A DNA stretch of 64,000 bases from Mesorhizobium sp. ES1-1 (GCF_020164785.1 NZ_JAIUGX010000001.1:1-64000), one strand, 5' to 3'; numbered from the stretch's first letter, positions 1 through 9,025 are shown. Numbers and translations are program-made. Notes: generated by a model not told the origin, from the letters alone.

Positions 1-114
1 AATCCAGCCAGCATCTTGAATCACAAACAAGCCTCGATGGGAATCCTACGATTCTCCCAAAACAGGAAACGCTCTAGCAAGTGCCCCAACGCACGAAAGG
101 ACCTTAGAGCCAGA

Positions 115-136
115 AAGCCCGCGGTTAAGCGGGCTT
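115..136. terminator. Hairpin in the leader ahead of the ROK gene
   Basis: A perfect 8-bp stem (AAGCCCGC / GCGGGCTT) encloses a 6-nt loop. Read on the minus strand it is followed by TTTCT; on the plus strand no T tract follows. It may end transcription of a gene lying left of the window, or be part of a structured leader. The rest of positions 1-278 shows no gene I can support. Confidence 0.3.
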
Positions 137-278
137 GCCGAATGGCCGGGAACGGGAGAGCGTTCTGACAACGTCCCGGCGGGATCCAAATTAGCAACCC
201 TAGCGATGCCAACCTTGCTTGGACATTGCCGATCGAAGCCTGTATCCCAGCGAATGAAAGAACCGTCGCTGCACCAAA

Positions 279-1502
279 ATGATATTTGCCGGCACAAATC
301 TCGACCAGGGCCAAGCCTATAACCGCCGTCTGTTGCTGGAAGCCATCAGGGTCCATGGCGCGCTTTCGCGCGCCGACCTGACCCGGCTGACCGGGCTGGC
401 GCCGCAGACGATCTCGAACATATCTGCGACGCTGACCGAAGCCGGACTGCTCGTCGCCGAGCGCCGGAATATCAACGGCCGAGGCCAGCCTCCGACGGAC
501 CTACGCCTCAATCCAACCGGCGGCTATGCTTTCGGGATTTCCATCGACAATCACCGGCTGTTCGCGGTGCTGGTCGATATTGCCGGCAACAGGTTGGACG
601 AGATCGAGGACCGGCTAGAGGAGACTTCGCCGGGCTATGTGTTGCCGAAAATGGCGTCGGCGATCGCCACGATGCGGCGGCGCACACCGATACCGGACAA
701 GCGCGTGCTGGGCACAGGGATAGCGATGAGCGGCCTCACGACCCATGGCAGCTTCATCGGCCTGGCACCCGACGAGATCACGTCCGGGTGGCACGGCTTT
801 CCCCTGGAGAGCCAACTCGAATCGACGCTCGGAATGCCGATCTTCACCGACAACGACGCGCGCGCCGCCGCGGTCGGCGAAGCATTCTACGGCGAAGGAC
901 GCAAATACAGGGACTTCGTCTACATCTATTTCGGCGTCGGCGTGGGCGGCAGCATCATGAACGCCGGGCAACCGTTCCGAGGCAGCCAGGGCCGCGCTGG
1001 CGAGTTAGGCCACATGATCGTCGAGGCGGGCGGACGGCTGTGCCCATGCGGCAACCGAGGATGCCTGGAGCAATATGCCTCAATGGGTTCGGCGCTGGCG
1101 GCCATCGAATGCACATCGAACGGTCTCAATGCCCAGGATCAGCTGGTTGATGCGCTCGCTCGACTTGACCCCGGCCTGCTGCGCTGGACCGAGGCTGCCG
1201 CCGTGCATCTGCGGACGGCAATCGTCAACCTGGAGAATATTTTCGATCCGCAGACCGTCCTGCTAGGCGGTATCATTCCCGAGCCGGTTCTCGATGCGAT
1301 CGTGGAGCGGATCGTGCCCCTGCCCCGCACCGTATCGAGCCGGCGCACGGGGGATGCCAGGCGCATCGTCAAGTCCAGCCTGGGCCCTGCGATCCCCGCC
1401 ATGGGCGCCGCTTCGCTGGCGCTCTTCGATGCAACCAGCGCGGATTTCTCGCTCCTCTTCAAGAAGAACGCCGTCTCGGCGCCGAACCCGGCCGCGGCTT
1501 GA
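279..1502 (+). CDS. ROK-family transcriptional regulator
   Basis: This 407-residue protein has the NagC/Mlc-like layout. A winged helix-turn-helix covers about residues 20-65 (core SRADLTRLTGLAPQTISN). A ROK sugar-kinase-like domain follows, with the TDNDARAAAVGE segment and the zinc site C255-x-C257-G-x-x-G-C262 preceded by GELGH near residue 245. ROK repressors bind DNA and are usually released by a free or phosphorylated sugar. The gene converges on the sugar operon whose last gene ends at 1608, so it is the nearest candidate regulator of that operon; this is inference from position. The N-terminal HTH separates it from the true ROK kinase at 7003-7920. The ATG at 279 gives a full-length protein, and no strong ribosome-binding site was seen. 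Confidence 0.85.
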   Translation: MIFAGTNLDQGQAYNRRLLLEAIRVHGALSRADLTRLTGLAPQTISNISATLTEAGLLVAERRNINGRGQPPTDLRLNPTGGYAFGISIDNHRLFAVLVDIAGNRLDEIEDRLEETSPGYVLPKMASAIATMRRRTPIPDKRVLGTGIAMSGLTTHGSFIGLAPDEITSGWHGFPLESQLESTLGMPIFTDNDARAAAVGEAFYGEGRKYRDFVYIYFGVGVGGSIMNAGQPFRGSQGRAGELGHMIVEAGGRLCPCGNRGCLEQYASMGSALAAIECTSNGLNAQDQLVDALARLDPGLLRWTEAAAVHLRTAIVNLENIFDPQTVLLGGIIPEPVLDAIVERIVPLPRTVSSRRTGDARRIVKSSLGPAIPAMGAASLALFDATSADFSLLFKKNAVSAPNPAAA

Positions 1503-1607
1503 TCTGGGAGCAGTTTGCCTTCGTGAAAGGTGAACCCATCGTTCAGGGAAAGATGCCGCCGAAGCAGGTCGAGACGGCCTCTCGCCCCGCCTGAAAGGAT
1601 GACGCCG

Positions 1608-2900
1608 CTAGTCGGCCGAACTGGCCCCGCGATAGGTGCTCAGAACGGACCGGACCGCAGCGGCCAGCAGGGTGCGCGCCGTCTGTGGCGAGGCTGACGC
1701 AACCGCGTCGTGATAGCGCACGGCAAGGTGCTGGCTAATCAGCGTTTGCGGTATGGGCCGGTCCCCCAGCCTGCCAAGGAGGTCATCGACGGCCTTTTGC
1801 GCTGGCGGCAGGGGCCAGTAATAGCGGATGCGGTCGCTGTAGCTGAAATGGCGCTGTACGCGCATGTGATCGGCCGAACCCCGGTAATATGGCGCCCAAT
1901 ATTTGGGTTCTTCCTGCATCAGCGCTTCCATCGCCGGCGCCAGCGACACGGGTTCGCCGGTGAGCACCCCGTTGATGTGGTCCAGCCCATAGAGCGCCTC
2001 GCGCCAGGCGAATGTCAGCGCGGGACCGACCTTCAGAATTGCGAAGCCGTCCGCCGCCAAGGACCGCAGCAGCTCTGCCGGCTGATAATCGGTCGAGTGC
2101 GCTTCGAACGCGATGCCAGGCAGTTCGCGTAGTGCCTCCTTCAGGCGTATCGCCTTCTCCGGCTGATAGATCGCGATCCCGTCATCGCCGAATTCGACGC
2201 CGGGCTGAACGACCAACCCGACCACCCGTTCGAACGCCTGTTCCAGCCCGTGCCGGGCGAAGGCCGCCCGGTGAACCGAGATCGTCCGCTTCGCGGCCCC
2301 CGGCTCGGTCACCGCAAGATGGTCCAGACTGTCGAACGCGCCGCCCGGTGGCGGCACCTCTGTTCCGACGATATAGACCGGAGCCACCCCTCCTTGAGAG
2401 GCCGAAATCGCTTCGGCGACCTTGGCCAGCCGCGCCGCGCGATCGGCAACGACCTCGTCTTCCAGCGCCACAGGTTCACCGGCGCATCCCATGCTGGTGT
2501 CCAGGTGCAGCTTCCTGAAACCGGCGCGGACATAGGCGGCGATCATGGTTTCCGCCTTGGCCATCGCTTCGTCGGCGGGCAGGTTCTTCCAGGGATTTGG
2601 ACCGAGATGATCGCCGCCGAGGATGAGGCGCCCGGGCTTGAGCCCGGCTGCCTCCGCCATCGCCGTGACCTGGTCGTAAAATGCCTGCGGCGTCAGGCCG
2701 GTATAGCCGCCCTCCTGGTTGACCTGGTTGCAGGTCGCCTCGATGAGGATCGGCTCGTCATGCGCCGCGGCGTCCTCGAGCGCGATGCGCAGTACCTCGG
2801 GATGCGCTGTGCATACCGCCGTGATGGCGAGACGGTTCGTGCCGTCCGGTCCGCCAATGAGGCGTTCGAGTGCGGGGCGGGCGGGAGATGAAGTATTCAT
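1608..2900 (-). CDS. kbaZ: KbaZ/GatZ-family protein (possible D-tagatose-6-phosphate 4-epimerase)
   Basis: The 430-residue product belongs to the D-tagatose-1,6-bisphosphate aldolase non-catalytic subunit family (GatZ/KbaZ). Family landmarks are VCTAHPEVL near the N-terminus, EATCNQVNQEGGYTG, the GGDHLGPNPW loop and LHLDTSMGCAGE. The start is the ATG at 2900; an open frame continues to 3131, but that part overlaps the upstream permease and looks spurious. In enteric bacteria the family supports the class II aldolase GatY/KbaY. A member from Agrobacterium is known to act as a stand-alone D-tagatose-6-phosphate 4-epimerase. No GatY/KbaY aldolase or tagatose-6-phosphate kinase is present in this operon, so the epimerase role fits better. 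It is the last gene of the 8966-1608 operon, 17 bp after the permease gene. Confidence 0.85.
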   Translation of the reverse strand: MNTSSPARPALERLIGGPDGTNRLAITAVCTAHPEVLRIALEDAAAHDEPILIEATCNQVNQEGGYTGLTPQAFYDQVTAMAEAAGLKPGRLILGGDHLGPNPWKNLPADEAMAKAETMIAAYVRAGFRKLHLDTSMGCAGEPVALEDEVVADRAARLAKVAEAISASQGGVAPVYIVGTEVPPPGGAFDSLDHLAVTEPGAAKRTISVHRAAFARHGLEQAFERVVGLVVQPGVEFGDDGIAIYQPEKAIRLKEALRELPGIAFEAHSTDYQPAELLRSLAADGFAILKVGPALTFAWREALYGLDHINGVLTGEPVSLAPAMEALMQEEPKYWAPYYRGSADHMRVQRHFSYSDRIRYYWPLPPAQKAVDDLLGRLGDRPIPQTLISQHLAVRYHDAVASASPQTARTLLAAAVRSVLSTYRGASSAD

Positions 2901-2917
2901 GCAAAGGGTCCAGTGAG

Positions 2918-3745
2918 CTATTTGACCGCGCCGAGGGCTAGACCGCCGACGATCTGCTTCTGCAGCAGGATAAAGATGGCCGCAATGGGCACCGTTGTGA
3001 CGAGCGTCGCAGCCATCACCTCGTTCCAGTCGACATGGTATGTGCCGCTGACCAGGTAGAACAGCTTCATCGTGGCGGTCAGCTTGTCGGGCGTTCGCAG
3101 CAGGGTGAAGGCCAGGATGAAGTCCGTCCATGCGGCGATGAAGGTGAAGATGGCGGTGACGCCGATCGCCGGCATGGCCAGCGGCAGGAAGATGTGCCTC
3201 AGGCTGGCGAACCAGCTTGCTCCATCGATATGGGCGGCCTCCTCGATCTCGCGCGGTATGGTCTCGAAATAGGACTGCAGCATCCAGACGGCAAAGGCGA
3301 CGCTGAAGCCGGAATAGGCGAGGATCAGGGAGCGGTGATCGTTGATCAGCCCCTGAGCCGACATCATCCGGAAGATGCCGATGATCAGCACGACGGGCGA
3401 TATCATCTGCGTCAGCAGCAGGAACAGGCGCAGCGCCCCCCTCGCCGGCAACGTATAGCGCGCCATCGCATAGGCGGCAGGGATCGCCAGCAGCAGGGTG
3501 AGGATCGTCGCGCCGACACTGACATAGAGGCTGTTGAGCAGCGCGCGTCCGAAATCGATCTTCGTCCAGATGATGGTAAAGTTGGACAGGTCGATGGTCT
3601 CGGGCAGCCAGCGCGGCGGGAAGGTGAAGACCTCGGTTGCCGGCTTCAACGCGGTGGACAGCATCACCGCGTAAGGAAGCAGTATCACGATCAGCAGCGG
3701 GGACAGCAGCAGCCAGAACAGGAAGCTCTTGCGCGCATAGCTCAT
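2918..3745 (-). CDS. Carbohydrate ABC transporter permease (MalG type)
   Basis: This 275-residue inner-membrane protein has six predicted hydrophobic spans. The MalG-type EAA loop (PREIEEAAHIDGASW...PLAMP, about residues 165-195) contacts the ATPase, and the protein ends in the usual short ALGAVK tail. It pairs with the MalF-type permease encoded just upstream (8-bp gap) and the solute-binding protein at 4639-5877, with the ATPase gene at the head of the operon. Substrate specificity cannot be read from the permease. The neighbouring kinase, SIS protein and KbaZ suggest a hexosamine or related sugar. Confidence 0.9.
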   Translation of the reverse strand: MSYARKSFLFWLLLSPLLIVILLPYAVMLSTALKPATEVFTFPPRWLPETIDLSNFTIIWTKIDFGRALLNSLYVSVGATILTLLLAIPAAYAMARYTLPARGALRLFLLLTQMISPVVLIIGIFRMMSAQGLINDHRSLILAYSGFSVAFAVWMLQSYFETIPREIEEAAHIDGASWFASLRHIFLPLAMPAIGVTAIFTFIAAWTDFILAFTLLRTPDKLTATMKLFYLVSGTYHVDWNEVMAATLVTTVPIAAIFILLQKQIVGGLALGAVK

Positions 3746-3752
3746 GATCGCC

Positions 3753-4628
3753 TCACAAAGCCCGTTCGCGCATGGCGAAGCGGGCGTACAGGATGCAGAA
3801 CACGAGCAGGAACGCGAACATCATCAGCGACATGGCCGATGCCTCGGCCATCTTGCCGTATTGAAACGCCACCTTGTACAGATAGGTGACGAGGATATCC
3901 GTGCTGTTGGCGGGGCCGCCCTGGGTCAGGATCCAGATGATGGCAAAGCTGTTGAAGGCATAGATCACGTTCAGCACGATGGCGATGTTGACGAACGGCC
4001 GTATCAGCGGCAGCGTCATGTAGCGGAACGTGTTCAGGGGTCCCGCCCCGTCGATCCGCGCGGCGTCGAAGACATCGCCCGGCAATGACGAAAACGCGCC
4101 GAGGAAGATGATGACGGTGAGCGGGACGGCGGCCAGTATGCCGATGAGGATGGCGACGGGAAACGCGACCTCCCCGGTCGCCAGGAATTCGATCGGCTGA
4201 TCGGTCAGGCCGAACTGCAGCAGCAGGGCATTGAGCATGCCGAACTGGCCGTTCAGCGTCCAGCGCCAGACGATGCCGGTCATCGTGGCCGATACCGCCC
4301 AGGGAAGCAGCACGATCAACCGGGCGACGCTGCGCCCGGCAAAATCCTGGCTCAGGACCAGGGCGACCGGAATCGAGATCAGGATGGTGCCGCTGGTGAC
4401 GCACACCGTCCAGATGACGGTGCGCCTGAAACTTGCCCAGAACAGCGGGTCGGCGAAAAGCTTGCTGAAATTCAGCGCGCCGACGAAGTTCCCCGCCTGC
4501 CCGAACCGGTTGACGGCATGCACGGACATGCGCATCAGGTCGGTCACCGGATAGCCCATGATCCAGATGACGAGCGCCAGGCTCGGCAACAGCATGGCAA
4601 ACGGCAGGAGCAGGTGGGGACGCGACAT
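3753..4628 (-). CDS. Carbohydrate ABC transporter permease (MalF type)
   Basis: The 291-residue membrane protein begins with a hydrophobic segment (LLLPFAMLLPSLALVIWIMG). Its EAA loop is DVFDAARIDGAGPLNTFRY, about residues 185-205, as in MalF/UgpA partners of two-permease sugar importers. The gene lies 10 bp after the solute-binding-protein gene and 7 bp before the MalG-type gene, which indicates co-translation of the two halves of the channel. A second frame on the same strand (3742-4404) is only a shadow of this gene. Confidence 0.9.
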   Translation of the reverse strand: MSRPHLLLPFAMLLPSLALVIWIMGYPVTDLMRMSVHAVNRFGQAGNFVGALNFSKLFADPLFWASFRRTVIWTVCVTSGTILISIPVALVLSQDFAGRSVARLIVLLPWAVSATMTGIVWRWTLNGQFGMLNALLLQFGLTDQPIEFLATGEVAFPVAILIGILAAVPLTVIIFLGAFSSLPGDVFDAARIDGAGPLNTFRYMTLPLIRPFVNIAIVLNVIYAFNSFAIIWILTQGGPANSTDILVTYLYKVAFQYGKMAEASAMSLMMFAFLLVFCILYARFAMRERAL

Positions 4629-4638
4629 CAGATCCGCC

Positions 4639-5877
4639 TCATTGAGGTGCGATCAGCCCATCGATCTGGGTCGCAGCGGCGCCGAGCGCCGTTTTCGCAT
4701 CCTGCTGGCCCAAATAGATCTGCTGCAGTGCGGCCGTGGTCGCAGCAACGACTTGTTCCCACTGCGGCATGAGCGGCGCAAACTGGGCGATGGGCAGCAT
4801 GTCGGCGAAAGCCTTCAGCGATGCATCATTTGCCAGCCTGGAATCGTTCATCTCTTCTTTCAGCACGGGCAGGAATCCCTCGCTCAGGGTGAACTCGAGA
4901 CGCGTCTCCGTCGAGAAGATGCCGTCCTGGATGAACTGCCAGGCGAGCTCCTTGTTGGGGCTCGACTTGAACAACATCATGCTGTCGGTACCGCCCCAAG
5001 TCAGCTGCTTGGTGGCGCTCGGCATCGGCGCGATGCCGTAGTTCAGCTTCGGCGCCTCGGAGGCGATCTGGCCGCGCAGCCACGGACCGGTCACAAGCGC
5101 GCCGAGCCGTCCCTGCTTGAACAGGGTTTCGATGTCCTGGCGGTTGGAACCTGTCGGGCTCGGCTGGCTCAGCCCCCCGTCGATGAACGACTTGTAGAGA
5201 TTTGCCGCCTGGACGCCCGCCTCGCCGGCGATGCCCGACTTGCCGTCCTTGACGATGTCGCCGCCATAGGACCAGAAGGGGTAGTACCAGTATGTGTCGG
5301 TTTCGATTTCCTTGCCCTGGATGCCGAAGCCATAGGCGCCGTCGCCCTTGGCCTTGACCTTCTCGGAGACAGCCTTCAATTCATCCCAGGTCTTGGGAAT
5401 GTCGGTGACGCCCGCCTTTGCGTAGAGGTCCTTGTTGTAATAGAGGGCGCGCGTCGAGGCCAGGATCGGCAGGAGATAGGTCTTGCCGTCGACAGTGCCC
5501 GGCTTCAGCAGATTCTCGTAGAAGCGGCTGCGGAACTCCGGCTTGATATAGGCGTCGAGGGGTTCGGCGATATCGTTCTGGACGTAGTCCAGCACCCAGC
5601 GCGTGGCGATGACCGAAATGTCGGGCGCGGTGCCGCCGGCGATGTCGGTCGCCAGCCGCTGCTGCAGATTGTCCCAGCTGACATCCTCGATGTTGATCTC
5701 GACATCCGGATGGGCTGCCTCAAAACGCTTGGCCGCGTTCTGAAATGTCGTGAGCGTGTGGTCGCTGAAATGCGCCACGATCACATGGAGCTGGGTCTTG
5801 GCGAAAGCCGGCATGGCCGCGATGCTCATGGCCAATGCGGAAATGCCCAGAAGCGAAAGTCTGCTTATTCTTTTCAT
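4639..5877 (-). CDS. Sugar ABC transporter solute-binding protein (family 1)
   Basis: This 412-residue periplasmic binding protein starts at ATG 5877 behind a strong ribosome-binding site (AAGGAGGG a few bases upstream). An upstream extension of the frame to 6396 overlaps the SIS gene and is rejected. A signal peptide of about 26 residues ends in MPAFA. The mature part has the ABC_sugar-binding fold: DVEINIEDVSWDNLQQRL, then GKTYLLPILASTRALYYNKD, then GRLGALVTGPWLRG. It should deliver the sugar to the permeases encoded next. The strong ribosome-binding site fits the usual need for excess binding protein. The ligand is unknown. Confidence 0.92.
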   Translation of the reverse strand: MKRISRLSLLGISALAMSIAAMPAFAKTQLHVIVAHFSDHTLTTFQNAAKRFEAAHPDVEINIEDVSWDNLQQRLATDIAGGTAPDISVIATRWVLDYVQNDIAEPLDAYIKPEFRSRFYENLLKPGTVDGKTYLLPILASTRALYYNKDLYAKAGVTDIPKTWDELKAVSEKVKAKGDGAYGFGIQGKEIETDTYWYYPFWSYGGDIVKDGKSGIAGEAGVQAANLYKSFIDGGLSQPSPTGSNRQDIETLFKQGRLGALVTGPWLRGQIASEAPKLNYGIAPMPSATKQLTWGGTDSMMLFKSSPNKELAWQFIQDGIFSTETRLEFTLSEGFLPVLKEEMNDSRLANDASLKAFADMLPIAQFAPLMPQWEQVVAATTAALQQIYLGQQDAKTALGAAATQIDGLIAPQ

Positions 5878-5918
5878 GTTACCCTCCTTGCTGGTGTTGG
5901 TGAGCGTTCCTCTGAAGC

Positions 5919-7001
5919 TCACTTGTGGATGCTCTTGGAAATGAAGACCGGGTAGAGTTGCGGATAGCGCGCAGTGTCGATCGGCACGCCTCGCGCGGCG
6001 GCAAGATCGTGGGCGAGGAGCTGGAACGGCACCACGCCGAGGATCGCCCGCACGGCCGCGTCCTCGCATTCGGGCAGAACGAGATCGAATGGGCCGTGGT
6101 TTGTCGCCACGGCGTCGCTGGCCGCGATCGTCGCCGCTGCGGTGCCGATCAGTTTCACGCCATCGAGGAACGCGGTGAGCCGCTGGCCCTGGCTGATCTC
6201 GTCGGCGACCAGCACGATGCCGGTGGCCGGCCCCACTCCATTGAAGGGACCGTGCATCATCTCCTCGAGTTCCTTCGGAACAACCGGCATCTTGGCCACT
6301 TCCAGCACCTTCAAGGCGCCTTCCAGCGCGGTCGGCACCTGGCTGCCGGCGCCAACGACGAACAGGGCATCGGCGTCGCGGAACTTTTCCACCCAACCGG
6401 CGGCTGCAGCCTGGCTGCCGGCAATCGCCGCGGAGAACGCCTCCGGCAGTCCGGCGTAGCGCCCGCGCAGCACGGCGTCGCCGTCGGGATTGCCGGCCAG
6501 CGCCAAAGCGCGTCCGAGCAACACCGCGGCGAAGGCCGTGGTGGTGAAGCCCTTCGTCTTGCCCATGTTGATTTCGGACCCGGTATGGGTCTCGATGACG
6601 AAGCCGGCCTCAAGGGAGATGGGGGCTTCGGGATAGGCGGTGACGACCGCCGTCAGCGCGCCGCTGGCGTTGGCGCGCCGGATTCCTTCGAGCAGGATCA
6701 GCGACGCGCCGCTCTGCGAGATAGCGATCACCAGGACGTCCGGGCCGAGCCCCCCGGCCTCCGTCTCATCGAGGAATTCCAGCGAACTCACGGCCTCGCA
6801 ATCGATCACCAGCTCCTGTTCCCACGAGCGGGCGGCGATCATCGCCGCGTAGAGCGACGTGCCCGAACCGACGATCCAGACCTTGCGGATTCCGCGCTGG
6901 CCGAGGGCGGCTACGAAGGCATCGGCCTTCAGGCCGTGGTCGAGCAGGCGGCCGATCGCCGCCGGCTGCTCGAGAATGGACTGCATCATCAATGTCGACA
7001 T
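5919..7001 (-). CDS. Two-SIS-domain sugar-phosphate isomerase/deaminase (AgaS/NagB-II-like)
   Basis: The 360-residue protein resembles the isomerase half of GlmS without the glutaminase half. The first SIS domain carries VGSGTSLYAA near residue 45 and ISQSGAS near residue 95. The second carries VVGAGSQ and the segment PKELEEMMHGPFNGV. Stand-alone proteins of this type act as glucosamine-6-phosphate deaminase (NagB-II) or galactosamine-6-phosphate deaminase/isomerase (AgaS). With a KbaZ-family protein in the same operon, a galactosamine-6-phosphate to tagatose-6-phosphate step is attractive but unproven. A fructosamine-type deglycase is another possibility for this fold. The gene starts 1 bp after the ROK kinase stop. 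Confidence 0.85.
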   Translation of the reverse strand: MSTLMMQSILEQPAAIGRLLDHGLKADAFVAALGQRGIRKVWIVGSGTSLYAAMIAARSWEQELVIDCEAVSSLEFLDETEAGGLGPDVLVIAISQSGASLILLEGIRRANASGALTAVVTAYPEAPISLEAGFVIETHTGSEINMGKTKGFTTTAFAAVLLGRALALAGNPDGDAVLRGRYAGLPEAFSAAIAGSQAAAAGWVEKFRDADALFVVGAGSQVPTALEGALKVLEVAKMPVVPKELEEMMHGPFNGVGPATGIVLVADEISQGQRLTAFLDGVKLIGTAAATIAASDAVATNHGPFDLVLPECEDAAVRAILGVVPFQLLAHDLAAARGVPIDTARYPQLYPVFISKSIHK

Positions 7002-7002
7002 C

Positions 7003-7920
7003 TCAAACCTCGGTATTGCCGGTCAGTTCGGCTTCGATGGTGAGCGCCGCCGCGCCGACCAGGCCGGTGAACGGAGCGGTGCGGGACAAGCCTATTTCCT
7101 TCAGGCCGCCGATCGCCGTCGGCAGCGCATGCGCATGGACGGCGCGACGGACCCAATCGGTCGCGGCGGGATCGCCGGTGAACATGCCGCCGGCGAGCAC
7201 GATCGCAGCCGGGTTCATGAGGTTGACGAGCTGGGTCAAGCCGAGCGCGAGGTAGCCGTATTCCCTCATTGCCGGCGGTTCGATGCGCGGCAGATAGGCC
7301 GGCACCGTGTCGTCCCCGGCGCGCGCTTCGAGCAGCAGTTTTTCGGTGCAGCCGCTTTGTCCGCAATAACAGATCGTCGAGCCGCTCTGGTCGGAGCTGA
7401 TATGGCCGTTTTCGCCGGCGGCATTGCTGGCGCCGCGATGCAGCCGGCCGTTGAAAACCATGCCCGTGGCAAGGCCGGTGCCGGCATTGTAGAGCAGGAA
7501 GTCACGGTGCAGGCGGCCAACCCCGAAATAGATTTCGCCGACGGCGGCGGCGTGCACGTCATTGTCGACGAAAACCTTCAGTCCGGTCGCCGCCGCGACT
7601 TCCGTGCCGATCGGAATGTTGGTGATCCCCATGTTCAGGGACCTGACCAGCATGCCGCTAGAACGGTCGACGAAACCGGTTGTGCCGACGCCGATACTGG
7701 CCGCCGTCTCGCCGGCCTGCGCCAGGATGACCTTGGCGACGGAGACGATATCCTCGAGCAGGCTGAGCCGGTTGGTGGCGACCTTGTGCTCGAACAGGAT
7801 CTCGCCATCCCGAGAGACGAGCCCCCCGAGGATCTTGGTGCCGCCGACATCGATGCCCAGCAGGGGCCCGGTGGAAGCCGAGGTTATCGGTTCGGAAGAA
7901 TTGCGTGCTTGCATGGTCAT
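7003..7920 (-). CDS. ROK-family sugar kinase
   Basis: This 305-residue kinase has no helix-turn-helix. It has the phosphate-binding GIDVGGTK motif at residues 22-29, the catalytic segment VDNDVHAAAVGE around residues 118-128 and the zinc site H173...C194-x-C196-G-Q-x-G-C201. Family members phosphorylate glucose, N-acetylglucosamine, N-acetylmannosamine or, in some GalNAc pathways, N-acetylgalactosamine. The ATG at 7920 overlaps the ATPase stop by four bases (ATGA), so the two are translationally coupled. In this operon it would supply the 6-phosphate for the SIS enzyme encoded next. No deacetylase (NagA/AgaA) lies nearby, so a free amino sugar or a deacetylase elsewhere must be assumed. Confidence 0.85.
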   Translation of the reverse strand: MTMQARNSSEPITSASTGPLLGIDVGGTKILGGLVSRDGEILFEHKVATNRLSLLEDIVSVAKVILAQAGETAASIGVGTTGFVDRSSGMLVRSLNMGITNIPIGTEVAAATGLKVFVDNDVHAAAVGEIYFGVGRLHRDFLLYNAGTGLATGMVFNGRLHRGASNAAGENGHISSDQSGSTICYCGQSGCTEKLLLEARAGDDTVPAYLPRIEPPAMREYGYLALGLTQLVNLMNPAAIVLAGGMFTGDPAATDWVRRAVHAHALPTAIGGLKEIGLSRTAPFTGLVGAAALTIEAELTGNTEV

Positions 7921-8966
7921 TGGACGCTCATCCGCTTCCTGTCGCGCGGATCGAAGAAATGGACATTGGCCGCATCGAAGGCGATGCGGATGTGGTCGCC
8001 CCGGGCGAGCGGGAGGCGCTGCTGGACGACGATGGTCAGCTCGATCTGCCCGAGCTGTGTCGCGACCAGCGTTTCCGATCCCTGGACCTCGATGAAGCGC
8101 ACGGTGGCCGGGACGCCCGTTTCACCGAGCCGGATATGTTCGGGCCTGATGCCGCAGATGATCTCGGTCCCGGCGGCCTGCGCGGTGCCGATGCCGAGAA
8201 CGGTCCCGTCCTCGAGACAGACGCTTCCTCCGGCCGCGACCTTTACCGGGAAGATGTTCATCGCCGGCGAGCCGATGAAGCCTGCGACGAAGGCGTTGGC
8301 TGGCCTGTCGTAGAGATCGAGAGGAGCTCCGATCTGCTCGATATCGCCGCTGCGCAGAACGACGATCCGGTCAGACATGGTCATGGCCTCGACCTGGTCG
8401 TGCGTAACGTAGATGGTGGTGGCGCCAAGGCGGTTATGCAATTCGCGGATTTCGGCGCGCATCCGCACCCTGAGCTCGGCATCGAGATTGGACAGCGGCT
8501 CGTCGAACAGAAACACTTTCGGACTGCGCACGATCGCCCGGCCCATTGCCACACGCTGCCTCTGTCCTCCCGAAAGTTGTTTGGGATAGCGGTCGAGAAG
8601 CTCCTCGATGCCCAGCGATGCAGCGGCGGCACGGATGCGATCCTGCGCCTCGGCCGCGGGCGTCTGGCGCATCAGCAGCGAAAAGCCGAGATTTTCGCGC
8701 ACCGTCATATGCGGATAGAGCGCATAGCTCTGGAACACGAAGGCAATGTCGCGATGCCGGGCGGATACGCCGTTCATCTGCCGCCCGTCGATTTCGATCG
8801 TTCCCGACGTCAGGGGGTCGAGACCGGCGATCAGCCGGAGGAGGGTCGACTTTCCGCAACCCGACGGCCCCACCAGGCTGACGAAACTGCCTCGTTCGAC
8901 GCCGAAGGAAATGCCTTTCAGAATTTCGGCGGTGCCGAATTTCTTGTGTAGGTCGGTGACGCTCAC
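7917..8966 (-). CDS. Sugar ABC transporter ATP-binding protein (UgpC/MalK type)
   Basis: With the GTG at 8966 the protein has 349 residues. The Walker [10 protein letters not shown] is at residues 33-41, followed by the Q-loop [12 protein letters not shown], signature LSGGQRQR, Walker [13 protein letters not shown], the switch histidine in VTHDQ and a C-terminal TOBE regulatory domain. It powers the permeases encoded downstream. The frame stays open to an ATG at 9014, but that codon lies inside a perfect palindrome and would add 16 residues foreign to the family, so GTG 8966 is preferred. It is the first intact gene of the operon; upstream is a pseudogene field. Confidence 0.9.
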   Translation of the reverse strand: MSVTDLHKKFGTAEILKGISFGVERGSFVSLVGPSGCGKSTLLRLIAGLDPLTSGTIEIDGRQMNGVSARHRDIAFVFQSYALYPHMTVRENLGFSLLMRQTPAAEAQDRIRAAAASLGIEELLDRYPKQLSGGQRQRVAMGRAIVRSPKVFLFDEPLSNLDAELRVRMRAEIRELHNRLGATTIYVTHDQVEAMTMSDRIVVLRSGDIEQIGAPLDLYDRPANAFVAGFIGSPAMNIFPVKVAAGGSVCLEDGTVLGIGTAQAAGTEIICGIRPEHIRLGETGVPATVRFIEVQGSETLVATQLGQIELTIVVQQRLPLARGDHIRIAFDAANVHFFDPRDRKRMSVQ

Positions 8967-9006
8967 ATAGCTCAAGAGATGCTTCCAGAAGGCCAGTGGC
9001 TCAATT

Positions 9007-9025
9007 AATTCCATTCAATGGAATT
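9007..9025. promoter_or_regulatory. 19-bp perfect palindrome, likely operator of the sugar operon
   Basis: The sequence AATTCCATTCAATGGAATT is two 9-bp arms around one central base. It sits 41 bp upstream of the preferred GTG start of the first operon gene and is AT-rich against a GC-rich background. Size and symmetry fit a dimeric repressor site. The core TTCCATTnAATGGAA resembles sites bound by several bacterial regulators, but I cannot assign a family; no second copy was noticed in the window. Confidence 0.55.

Noticed and set aside
21..356. 111-codon minus-strand frame at the left edge
   Set aside because: It overlaps the start of the ROK gene, has no recognisable domain and crosses a hairpin.
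6859..8313. 484-codon plus-strand open frame
   Set aside because: It is a mirror of the ROK kinase and ABC ATPase genes, which have clear motifs on the minus strand.
8967..9014. ATG 9014 as the start of the ABC ATPase
   Set aside because: The codon lies within the 19-bp palindrome, and the added residues do not match the usual N-terminus of the family; GTG 8966 fits better.
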